From contig CACYDK010000027.1 in NCBI GenBank assembly GCA_902773155.1, forward strand, positions 1 through 7,384: a stretch of 7,384 bases of DNA. The letters are read 5' to 3'. Made by a program: the position numbers and the translations under genes. Of this stretch, positions 1 through 5,643 are shown in pieces; the first letter of the stretch is position 1; every line of letters starts with the position of its first letter. The notes beneath the pieces are model-generated. The model was not told where the DNA came from. It ran no database searches and worked only from the letters and a program-made list of their open reading frames with translations. This DNA comes from an uncultured Ruminococcus sp. (GTDB lineage Bacteria; Bacillota; Clostridia; Oscillospirales; Acutalibacteraceae).

Positions 1-956
1 TGCTCGCGGTTAATCTGCCGATGAGGATGATGTGTAAAAAGCTCAACAAAAAGGGAGCTATGGTCGCCGGATATCCGTCGGTAAAGCAATTCTGCGACAG
101 CAACGCGGTTATGATCGACGCCGCCGACCTCTATCCCGAGGGCTCGGTAAGGCTCGACGGAATAAAAACCTTCGCGAATCACCGCACAGACGAGAGCGTT
201 CTCGCCGCGGCTTCGATTTTAAAGGAAGCCAAAAGCCCGATGTTCAATGTGTTTAACCAGCGCATGCTCAACCGCGATTCCTCCCACGCTCTTCCCGAGG
301 TTGAAAGCGTGCTTTATGAGGATATGATGGGTCTTGTCGGCCGTGTAGGCGGCGAGAGGATACTCGTCGGAAACCGCACCCTCATGCACAAGTACAATAT
401 CGAAACACCATCCGAGGACTACGAGGAGAAGTATCATATCGAAGGCCGCCAGATCACATATCTGGCCGAGGGCAACGAGCTTATCTCAATGTTCGTAACG
501 ACCTACACTCCCGACAAGGAGCTTATGGAGTCTCTCCATAAGGGCGAGAGCGACGGCCTCTGTTACCTTATAAGAACCACCGACTGTAACGTTACCGCCG
601 AGCGCGTTTGCGAGGATTTCGGACTGTTTTACAGAAGCGTAAAGATCCTCCCGACAGGACTCGGAAACGTCTGCAAGGAGGCTCAGTCGCAGGTCGAGGA
701 GAAGTCGCGAGCCTATCTCGGAACCCGCGGAAGCATCGCCTCGATGGTCAGAGGAGTCGCGGGCTGCGTGAGATTAAAGGGAAACATCTCGCTCGCCATA
801 GTGATCCAGCTGATATCGCTGGTGCTTGGACTTCTGCTTGTCTCCGCGCTTGCGCTCTACGGAGCTAACGCCGTATTGGGAACCATTCAGATCACCATCT
901 ACAGCTTGTTCTGGGCTCTGGCCGCGATAATCGCGCCGCTTATACAAAAGCCGTAA
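1..956 (+). CDS. P-type ATPase-like membrane protein with degenerate catalytic motifs, 5'-truncated by the window
   Basis: The reading frame is open from base 3, so the gene begins upstream. Residues below are numbered from the ATG at 21. The order of elements follows the C-terminal half of heavy-metal (P1B-like) P-type ATPases. The phosphorylation-site segment is at 32-41 (IDAADLYPEG, where active enzymes have DKTGTLTEG). A nucleotide-domain segment VGNRTLM is at 116-122, a TGD-like segment TTDCN at 187-190, and ILP at 209-211. Two hydrophobic helices lie near 258-280 and 287-308. Only the first Asp (D33) survives in the phosphorylation motif. The Lys/Thr/Gly positions are changed, and the GDGxND hinge appears as LGTRGS (233-238) without its aspartates. 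I infer a membrane protein that has lost ATP-driven transport and may sense, scaffold or regulate. Transport substrate and true function are unknown. A HAD-like fold with another activity is possible but less likely. Confidence 0.72.
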   Translation, partial: LAVNLPMRMMCKKLNKKGAMVAGYPSVKQFCDSNAVMIDAADLYPEGSVRLDGIKTFANHRTDESVLAAASILKEAKSPMFNVFNQRMLNRDSSHALPEVESVLYEDMMGLVGRVGGERILVGNRTLMHKYNIETPSEDYEEKYHIEGRQITYLAEGNELISMFVTTYTPDKELMESLHKGESDGLCYLIRTTDCNVTAERVCEDFGLFYRSVKILPTGLGNVCKEAQSQVEEKSRAYLGTRGSIASMVRGVAGCVRLKGNISLAIVIQLISLVLGLLLVSALALYGANAVLGTIQITIYSLFWALAAIIAPLIQKP

Positions 957-990
957 GGACTTGCAGTGTAAAACCACTAATTCAACTTTT

Positions 991-1070
991 CTATTTCGCC
1001 TTATTCGCCCACGGTAAGGCTGTAAAAAAACAATAAAACTATTTGTGGGGGAAAGGCTATGGAAATTATG
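991..1070 (+). repeat. Paired leader repeat, copy 1 (upstream of rpe)
   Basis: This segment aligns from CTATTTC through the second ATG with 1727-1803 upstream of nadE. Shared blocks, in order, are CTATTTC, a variable stem, CGCYCACGG, ATAAAAC, and the ribosome-site block TGTGGG..GGAAAGGCTATG..AATTATG. In the last block the two copies differ by one inserted base and two substitutions over 28 columns. The variable stems differ in sequence while both can still fold. Confidence 0.6.
998..1020 (+). promoter_or_regulatory. Leader hairpin of rpe (copy 1 of the paired leader)
   Basis: GCCTTA (998-1003) pairs perfectly with TAAGGC (1015-1020) around an 11-base loop. The loop holds CGCCCACGG (1006-1014). 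The CCCAC part (1008-1012) is complementary to GTGGG at 1045-1049, immediately before the ribosome site of rpe, so an H-type pseudoknot is possible. No T-run follows the hairpin, which argues against a simple terminator for the upstream gene. Structure is predicted by eye only. Confidence 0.4.
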
Positions 1071-1724
1071 AAAATTGCGCCGTCACTGCTCTCCTGCGAT
1101 TTTTCGCGCTTCGGAGAAGAGATAACACGAATGGACAAGGCCGGTGCGGACTATATGCACCTCGATGTTATGGACGGCCACTTTGTGCCGAATATAACCT
1201 TCGGCGCGCCTGTGTTGAAGCACGTCAGAAAATATACGAAAAAGCCCTTCGACGTTCATTTGATGATAAGCGAGCCGCTCAGATACATCGACGATTTTTG
1301 CGACGCCGGAGCGGATATAATCACCTTTCACGTCGAGTGCGACAGCGACATAGTTTCCACGATCGATAAGATCCACAGCCGCGGCGTTAAGGCCGGACTC
1401 GTGCTTAAGCCGAAAACCCCGGCCGAGGCTGTTTTCCCGTATCTCGACCGGCTCGAGTGGGTGCTCGTTATGACGGTTGAGCCCGGTTTTGGAGGCCAGA
1501 GCTTTATGGCCGATATGCTTCCGAAAATCAGCGCGATAAGGGACGAGATCTCCCGGCGCGGACTTAAAACCGAGATCGAGGCCGACGGCGGAATAGGCGC
1601 GGCAAATATCGCCGCCTGCGCCGAGGCCGGAGTTGATATCGCGGTGGCGGGAACGGCCGTGTTCAAGGCAGAAAACCCTGCCGAGGCGATCGAGGCTCTC
1701 AAGACAACGGCCGATAATAAATAA
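1059..1724 (+). CDS. rpe: Ribulose-phosphate 3-epimerase
   Basis: This cytosolic TIM-barrel enzyme interconverts D-ribulose 5-phosphate and D-xylulose 5-phosphate in the non-oxidative pentose phosphate pathway. The 221-residue length is normal for the family. Visible signatures are APSLLSCDF near the N terminus, MHLDVMDGHFVPN (33-45) with metal/catalytic residues H34 and D36, FDVHLMI (64-70) with H67, VEPGFGGQ (140-147) and EADGGI (174-179) with catalytic D176. GTAVF at 199-203 is the C-terminal phosphate-binding region. All expected key residues are present, so it should be active. Two start codons are possible, ATG 1059 and ATG 1068 (MKIAPSLL); the purine-rich GGGGGAAAGG at 1047-1056 is close to the first and rather far from the second. 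No promoter was found in the 102-base gap before it. nadE follows after 67 bases and is probably co-transcribed. Confidence 0.97.
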   Translation: MEIMKIAPSLLSCDFSRFGEEITRMDKAGADYMHLDVMDGHFVPNITFGAPVLKHVRKYTKKPFDVHLMISEPLRYIDDFCDAGADIITFHVECDSDIVSTIDKIHSRGVKAGLVLKPKTPAEAVFPYLDRLEWVLVMTVEPGFGGQSFMADMLPKISAIRDEISRRGLKTEIEADGGIGAANIAACAEAGVDIAVAGTAVFKAENPAEAIEALKTTADNK

Positions 1725-1726
1725 TG

Positions 1727-1803
1727 CTATTTCACTTCGTTCCCCGCTCGCTCACGGCCGGGACGCGATAAAACCTGTGGGCGGAAAGGCTATGACAATT
1801 ATG
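1727..1803 (+). repeat. Paired leader repeat, copy 2 (upstream of nadE)
   Basis: This is the second copy of the leader block and fills almost the whole rpe-nadE gap. CTATTTC begins at 1727, CGCTCACGG lies at 1749-1757, ATAAAAC at 1768-1774, and the TGTGGGCGGAAAGGCTATG ribosome-site block at 1776-1794. It could be a dispersed genomic repeat that supplies a ribosome site, or a structured leader duplicated along with a gene start. Confidence 0.6.
1738..1783 (+). promoter_or_regulatory. Predicted leader hairpin/pseudoknot of nadE
   Basis: CGT (1738-1740) plus CCCG (1743-1746) can pair with CGGG (1759-1762) plus ACG (1763-1765), with a two-base bulge at 1741-1742. The 12-base loop contains CGCTCAC (1749-1755). 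That loop sequence pairs along seven bases, including one G-U, with GTGGGCG at 1777-1783, directly before the GGAAAGG ribosome site. Such pairing could occlude or restructure the translation start. No ligand or protein partner can be inferred. Confidence 0.4.
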
Positions 1804-2541
1804 TTCAACGCTGAAAAAGTAAAAAATGAATGTGTACAGTGGATACGCGATTTTTTTGAGAAAAACGGAAAGGACTGTAACGCCGTTGTAGGGATCTCCG
1901 GCGGCAAGGACAGCTCGGTAGTTGCCGCTCTCTGCGTCGAGGCTCTCGGCCGCGACAGGGTCATAGGAGTTCTTATGCCCTGCGGCGAACAGCACGATAT
2001 AGATATGGCCGAGCTTTTGGTAAACCACCTCGGAATAAAACACTATGTCGTAAACATCAAGGACGCGGTTGAGGGACTTACCAATGCGGTTCCCTTTGAG
2101 CTTTCGCAGCAGAGCCGCGTAAACCTCCCTCCCAGAATCCGTATGTCGACGCTCTACGCGGTGTCTCAGAGTCACAACGGCCGCGTCGCGAACACCTGTA
2201 ACCTCTCCGAGGACTGGGTAGGCTACTCGACCCGCTACGGCGACGCCGCCGGCGATTTCAGCCCCTGCTCCCATCTGACCGTCGACGAGGTCAAGCAAAT
2301 CGGCCGGATCCTGGGGCTCCCCCCGGTATTGGTCGACAAGGTTCCGATAGACGGCCTGTGCGGAAAAACCGACGAGGATAACCTCGGCTTCACCTATGCC
2401 GAGCTTGACCGATACATACGCTCAGGCGAGATCGAGGATCTCGACAAAAAGGCCAAAATCGACCGTATGCACCGCATAAACCTCTTTAAGCTGAAGCTTA
2501 TGCCTTCGTTCGATCCAAACATCGAAACCATACCCGAATAA
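1792..2541 (+). CDS. nadE: NH3-dependent NAD(+) synthetase
   Basis: The enzyme makes NAD from deamido-NAD, ATP and ammonia, the last step of NAD biosynthesis in the cytosol. At 249 residues it is the short form and lacks an N-terminal glutaminase (CN-hydrolase) domain. The ATP-pyrophosphatase loop is GISGGKDSS (34-42). Other family segments are NLPPRIRMSTLYA (111-123), the adenylate/substrate region ANTCNLSEDWVGYSTRYGD (133-151) with AGDFSP after it, and DGLCGKTDEDNLGF (187-200). The CNLSED version of the GTGNKSE-like segment marks a subfamily I associate with gut Firmicutes. The frame runs open upstream to 1633, but that part overlaps rpe and is not family-like. Start ATG 1792 was chosen for the GGAAAGG site just before it; ATG 1801 (MFNAEK) is equally plausible. 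It probably forms an operon with rpe. Confidence 0.95.
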   Translation: MTIMFNAEKVKNECVQWIRDFFEKNGKDCNAVVGISGGKDSSVVAALCVEALGRDRVIGVLMPCGEQHDIDMAELLVNHLGIKHYVVNIKDAVEGLTNAVPFELSQQSRVNLPPRIRMSTLYAVSQSHNGRVANTCNLSEDWVGYSTRYGDAAGDFSPCSHLTVDEVKQIGRILGLPPVLVDKVPIDGLCGKTDEDNLGFTYAELDRYIRSGEIEDLDKKAKIDRMHRINLFKLKLMPSFDPNIETIPE

Positions 2542-2550
2542 ACGCGACAA

Positions 2551-2590
2551 AACGCCGGCTCAACCCGATTGGGAAGAGCCGGCGTTTATT
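2551..2590. terminator. Bidirectional intrinsic terminator between nadE and the HAD gene
   Basis: AACGCCGGCTC (2551-2561) pairs over 11 bases with GAGCCGGCGTT (2576-2586). The loop is 14 bases, and its own CCC and GGG can pair inside. The + strand continues with TTTATTTGATTT; the - strand reads GTTTTGTC after the stem. It lies 10 bases past the nadE stop and just past the stop of the convergent gene, so it can serve both. Confidence 0.9.
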
Positions 2591-2594
2591 TGAT

Positions 2595-3434
2595 TTATAA
2601 AATGCTTTTCAGCTGAGAGGAGTATTCCTCGTAGAGCTTGTCGGAGATCGCCATATTGCGGATGATGTTCTTTACCGTGAGGTCGAGTCCCTTGTTTTCG
2701 CGGTAGTCTGCCGGATAGATATAATCCACTCTGTCCTTTCTGAGAAGCTCCTTCACCTTTTCGTCGAGCTGCTGATAGACCGCGATGGCCTTGCCGCCGT
2801 AGCTCTTCATCATCTTCATACACGGAACGTCCGAGAGTCCGTCGCCGATGTAGATCATATTCTGAAACGGAATGCGCTTGCTGTCGTCGGGCATACTGCG
2901 GTTTAGGTCGATGTCATTGCTGACGTCGAGCACGCCCTTGTTTATGCGGTAGACAAACTGGGTTTTGTTGGTGTAGTTTACCGAGGTTTTCGGCCAGACG
3001 GCGTTTCCGTTCTCGTCATACAGGTATTCGCTCGCGAAGATATTCTTGAACTCGCCGCTGATCACGGTACCGTCGATGATTTCCTTCATTCCCGAGGATA
3101 TTACATAGTGCTCGATCTCAACGCCGAGCCCACGGCCGAACTCGTTGATCCTTTTAAACCAGTCCTCGACTCCGGGGAAAAACTCGATCCCCTTTCCGTT
3201 TTCCTCCAAGCCCTCGCGCATAAGCGGTATATTGCGCTCGCGCGAAAGCTTTATGGCGGCATACATATAGGCGAGGATAGAGTCCATTTTCTCTCTGGCC
3301 TGGATATCGTTTGTATAGTCCCAGAACTCGCTCACCTCGAGTCCGAGACTCGGGATAAAGCGGTAGTTCTGCATATCCTTTGTGCACAGCGTTTTATCGA
3401 AGTCGTACATTAAGGCGATAATCGGCTTGCTCAT
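2595..3434 (-). CDS. HAD-superfamily phosphatase (phosphoserine-phosphatase-like)
   Basis: This is a 279-residue soluble hydrolase of the haloacid dehalogenase superfamily. Motif I is YDFDKTL (10-16), with nucleophile D11 and acid/base D13. Motif II is VISSG (111-115) with the conserved Ser, and a likely motif III Lys is K157. Motif IV is YIGDGLSDVPCM (195-206) with Mg-binding D198 and D202. The stretch from about 20 to 105 between motifs I and II is a helical C1-type cap. All catalytic residues are present, so it should be active; the phosphorylated substrate cannot be told from sequence. The ATG at 3434 has AAGGAG at 3440-3445 with a 5-base spacer. This ribosome site overlaps the TAA of the upstream cyclophilin gene, 9 bases away, so the two are almost certainly co-transcribed and perhaps translationally coupled. 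Confidence 0.9.
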   Translation of the reverse strand: MSKPIIALMYDFDKTLCTKDMQNYRFIPSLGLEVSEFWDYTNDIQAREKMDSILAYMYAAIKLSRERNIPLMREGLEENGKGIEFFPGVEDWFKRINEFGRGLGVEIEHYVISSGMKEIIDGTVISGEFKNIFASEYLYDENGNAVWPKTSVNYTNKTQFVYRINKGVLDVSNDIDLNRSMPDDSKRIPFQNMIYIGDGLSDVPCMKMMKSYGGKAIAVYQQLDEKVKELLRKDRVDYIYPADYRENKGLDLTVKNIIRNMAISDKLYEEYSSQLKSIL

Positions 3435-3439
3435 AACTG

Positions 3440-3446
3440 CTCCTTA
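3440..3446 (-). promoter_or_regulatory. Ribosome binding site of the HAD gene overlapping the cyclophilin stop codon
   Basis: On the - strand the sequence reads TAAGGAG, then CAGTT, then ATG. The TAA is the stop of the preceding gene. This fixes the HAD start and suggests translational coupling. Confidence 0.8.
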
Positions 3447-4466
3447 GTATTTTTTAATATCGATGCTTTTAATGGTTATGTCTTTAGTGGGTTTGCTTGA
3501 GGAATCGACCTTCGCCGAGGCTATTTTATCCACGACGTCCATACCTTCGATGACCTGCGCAAACACGGTGTGGCCGCAGTCTATGGCGTTGTACGCGCCG
3601 TCAAGCCACGGATTTCCGCCGTTTTCCTTATAGAGAGTCTTAAGCTTCTTGGGAACAGCCTCGGTAACGAAGGCTCTTGTCCCGTACTGGCCTACGTTGG
3701 CAATCGCGGAGGGGTCGTCCTTGTACTGCTCAAGCTGAGATTTAAGGCTTTCCCAGTAGCTTTCGTAGGTCGAGAAGGTACCCTTCTCGTTGTATTCGTC
3801 GGCGGGGCACTGATTTATAAAGAACTGGCTGCCATTTGTATCCTTACCGCTGTTTGCCATCGCGACCGAGCCTCGGATATTAACGAGCTTGTCGCAGAAT
3901 TCATCCTCAAAGGCCTCGCCGTAGATCGAGGTGCCGCCTGTACCGTTATTGTTCTCGTAATCTCCGGTCTGGATCATAAAGTTGTCCATAACTCTGTGGA
4001 AGAGCACGCCGTCGTATTTTCCTGCCTTGGCGAGCTCGATAAAGTTTTTGACGGTGTTGGGCGCGTATTCAGGGAAGAAGCGGAGAGTGATGTCGCCCTT
4101 GTCGGTATGAATTACTGCGATCTGTGAGCCCTTCTTCGGCTTTTTAAGCTGGAAACCAAACTTTTCGCCCTCGGCGTAGTTTACCTTGGGGCTTACGTCG
4201 AGCATAGACAGGTCGAGCTTCATATCCTTGAGCACATCGTAGCCGGGCGAGGTGTTCTTGACCTTTCCCTTTGTGGGCTTTAAATCGGCTGAAACAGTTT
4301 TTTCGGCCTTTGTCGGTGCCTCTGTCGAAGCCTCCGTTGAAGCCTCCGTAGCTTCGGTCGCAGCCGGAGTTTCTGTTTTGTTTTCCTCGCCGCAGGAGGA
4401 AAGCGAAATCGCGGAAAAGCTCGCGAGCGCTGCTATCATAACGATTGATATCATTCTTTTTAGCAT
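3444..4466 (-). CDS. Cyclophilin-type peptidyl-prolyl cis-trans isomerase lipoprotein
   Basis: This 340-residue protein is predicted to be exported and lipid-anchored, catalysing Pro cis-trans isomerisation outside the membrane. The signal peptide MLKRMISIVM...SLSSC has a lipobox LSSC with C25. A Thr/Glu/Ala-rich linker follows (about 31-56). The cyclophilin domain runs from about 114 to 340: IAVIHTDKGDITLRFFP, FHRVMDNFMIQTGD (156-169, catalytic R158), ANSGKDTNGSQFFI (204-217, with Q214 and F215), and GHTVFAQVIEGMDVVDKI (298-315). A stretch of about 75 residues (221-297), longer than in compact cyclophilins, sits between the last two. It ends with a WLDG (287-290) that recalls the active-site Trp motif. 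The frame opens at a TTG at 4484, but ATG 4466 has AGAAGGA (4473-4479) 6 bases upstream and begins the signal peptide exactly. The HAD phosphatase gene follows directly. Confidence 0.93.
   Translation of the reverse strand: MLKRMISIVMIAALASFSAISLSSCGEENKTETPAATEATEASTEASTEAPTKAEKTVSADLKPTKGKVKNTSPGYDVLKDMKLDLSMLDVSPKVNYAEGEKFGFQLKKPKKGSQIAVIHTDKGDITLRFFPEYAPNTVKNFIELAKAGKYDGVLFHRVMDNFMIQTGDYENNNGTGGTSIYGEAFEDEFCDKLVNIRGSVAMANSGKDTNGSQFFINQCPADEYNEKGTFSTYESYWESLKSQLEQYKDDPSAIANVGQYGTRAFVTEAVPKKLKTLYKENGGNPWLDGAYNAIDCGHTVFAQVIEGMDVVDKIASAKVDSSSKPTKDITIKSIDIKKY
4318..4353 (-). repeat. Imperfect 12-base tandem repeat encoding the Thr/Glu/Ala/Ser linker
   Basis: Three tandem units, GCCTCTGTCGAA, GCCTCCGTTGAA and GCCTCCGTAGCT on the + strand, encode the TEAS-TEAS part of the lipoprotein linker just after the lipidated Cys. 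Such repeats often vary in copy number between strains. Here they probably act as a cell-wall spacer. Confidence 0.7.
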
Positions 4467-4501
4467 ATTGTATCCTTCTTTCAAATAAATTGCTCGAATT
4501 C

Positions 4502-4530
4502 ATTCTATTACAAACGGCCGAAAAAAGCAA
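4502..4530 (-). promoter_or_regulatory. Sigma-A-type promoter for the cyclophilin-HAD unit
   Basis: On the - strand TTGCTT (4525-4530) and TAGAAT (4502-4507) are separated by 17 bases. The -10 matches TATAAT at five of six positions; the -35 is weaker. Transcription would start near 4495, leaving a leader of about 30 bases with the ribosome site. Confidence 0.65.
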
Positions 4531-4576
4531 TAGTAATAAACCCAAATAAGGGCGCATATTATGAAAAAGACGTAAA

Positions 4577-4599
4577 GGCGGCACCCGTACCGGGACGCC
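4577..4599 (+). promoter_or_regulatory. Hairpin in the leader of the S1-domain gene
   Basis: GGCG (4577-4580) pairs with CGCC (4596-4599) and, inside it, CCCG (4584-4587) pairs with CGGG (4591-4594) across a TAC loop. It ends seven bases before the AAAGGAG ribosome site. It could modulate translation or transcript stability; no T-run follows, so it is not a terminator. Confidence 0.35.
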
Positions 4600-4618
4600 G
4601 AATAAAAGGAGAGATAGT

Positions 4619-5539
4619 ATGCCCTGTTTTTTACCTGAGGGTAATCTGATCAATACAGAGGAAAACCAAGCTTATATAAACAGCCCGGAACGGCTTAGGG
4701 AAGCTATGCGCAGCGGAAAGATATTAGAGGCCAGAGCGCAGCTTTGCGACCGCGCTCATAATTTGAGGCTAACGCTGGGAGAGCTCAAGGCAATAATCCC
4801 GCGCGAGGAGGGCGCGATCGGGATAAGAGAGGGAAGAGTCCGCGACATTGCCGTTATCTCAAGGGTCAACCGGCCGGTATGCTTTGTCGTTACCGACTTT
4901 ACACTCGATGACAACGGCGAACCTCTGGTCGTTTTATCGCGCGAAAAGGCTCAGCGAAGATGCCGCGAGGAGTACATTGATAAGCTGATCCCGGGCGACG
5001 TGATCGACGCCTGCGTGAGTCACATAGAAACCTTCGGGATTTTCGCCGATATCGGTTGCGGGGTAAGCGCGCTCATGCCTATCGACGCGATCTCGGTATC
5101 GCGGATCGAACACCCGCGCGAACGCTTCAGCGTGGGAATGAGCATCAAGGCCGTAGTAAAATCGACCGAGAGCGGCCGGATCTCGCTTAGTCACAAGGAG
5201 CTTCTCGGAACATGGGAGGAGAACGCCGCCCGTTTTTCGCCCGGAGAGACCGTTACCGGAATTATAAGGAGCGTAGAGAGCTACGGCGCCTTCGTTGAGC
5301 TTGCGCCGAATCTCGCCGGGCTGGCGGAAACTCATCCCGACGCCGCGAAAGGAATGAGAGCCAGCGTTTACATAAAGAGCGTGATCCCGCGCAAAATGAA
5401 GATCAAGCTCATTATTATCGACACCTTCGGCTACAGCTACAGCCCCCAAGCGCCGGATTATTATATAACCGAAGGACATATCGACCGCTTTCTCTATTCG
5501 CCGCAGGATTCGCCCAAGCTGGTGGAGACATATTTTTAA
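4619..5539 (+). CDS. S1 RNA-binding domain protein (ribosomal S1-like)
   Basis: This 306-residue cytosolic protein is predicted to bind RNA through OB-fold S1 domains. A degenerate S1-like region lies at about 51-113 (LGELKAIIPREEG...VVLSREKAQ, as in the first domain of bacterial S1 proteins). A good S1 domain lies at 125-193 (PGDVIDACVSHIETFGIFADIGCGVSALMP...GRISLSHKE). Another is at 208-267 (PGETVTGIIRSVESYGAFVELAPNLAGLAE...). The C-terminal 40 residues, rich in Tyr, match nothing I recognise. It is shorter than the four-to-six-domain ribosomal protein S1 of proteobacteria and resembles the short S1-like proteins of Clostridia, often annotated as 30S ribosomal protein S1. Its exact role, whether in translation initiation or mRNA binding, is inferred. 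ATG 4619 has AAAGGAGAG (4606-4613) at normal spacing. It is divergent from the cyclophilin gene; I could not assign a convincing promoter in the 4485-4618 gap. Confidence 0.9.
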   Translation: MPCFLPEGNLINTEENQAYINSPERLREAMRSGKILEARAQLCDRAHNLRLTLGELKAIIPREEGAIGIREGRVRDIAVISRVNRPVCFVVTDFTLDDNGEPLVVLSREKAQRRCREEYIDKLIPGDVIDACVSHIETFGIFADIGCGVSALMPIDAISVSRIEHPRERFSVGMSIKAVVKSTESGRISLSHKELLGTWEENAARFSPGETVTGIIRSVESYGAFVELAPNLAGLAETHPDAAKGMRASVYIKSVIPRKMKIKLIIIDTFGYSYSPQAPDYYITEGHIDRFLYSPQDSPKLVETYF

Positions 5540-5545
5540 AAAAGG

Positions 5546-5574
5546 TTTACAAATTACATCAATAATGCTAATAT
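5546..5574 (+). promoter_or_regulatory. Sigma-A-type promoter for the DUF6935-like gene
   Basis: TTTACA (5546-5551) and TAATAT (5569-5574) are separated by exactly 17 bases, in an AT-rich stretch directly after the S1 gene. Transcription would begin near 5581-5583, about 60 bases before the ATG. Confidence 0.75.
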
Positions 5575-5627
5575 TATGTTGATATCCGCTGAATAAAACA
5601 AACAGCACGGAAATAATAATAAACCTG

Positions 5628-5636
5628 AAAAGGAGG
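5628..5636 (+). promoter_or_regulatory. Strong ribosome binding site of the DUF6935-like gene
   Basis: AAAAGGAGG sits 7 bases before ATG 5644. It is the closest to consensus in the window and, with the good promoter, suggests high expression. Confidence 0.85.
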
Positions 5637-5643
5637 AATAACG

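Noticed and set aside
964..990. AGTG-TAAAAC-CACT mini-hairpin followed by CTTTT as a terminator of the first gene
   Set aside because: Only four base pairs and a weak T-run separated from the stem; too weak to call.
998..1020. Reading the rpe leader hairpin as the terminator of the upstream gene
   Set aside because: It is followed by TGTAAAAAAA rather than a T-run, and its loop is conserved in the nadE leader.
1732..2298. Long - strand open frame opposite nadE (188 aa)
   Set aside because: It is a shadow of nadE codon structure, with no family resemblance or ribosome site.
3570..4127. + strand open frame of 185 aa inside the cyclophilin gene
   Set aside because: It is antisense to a clear cyclophilin domain and its composition is explained by the opposite strand.
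4534..4562. Possible + strand promoter for the S1 gene (TATTAT near 4556)
   Set aside because: No acceptable -35 box at the right distance.
4144..4653. - strand open frame of 169 aa across the cyclophilin 5' end
   Set aside because: It lies out of frame with the lipoprotein signal and crosses the divergent promoter region.
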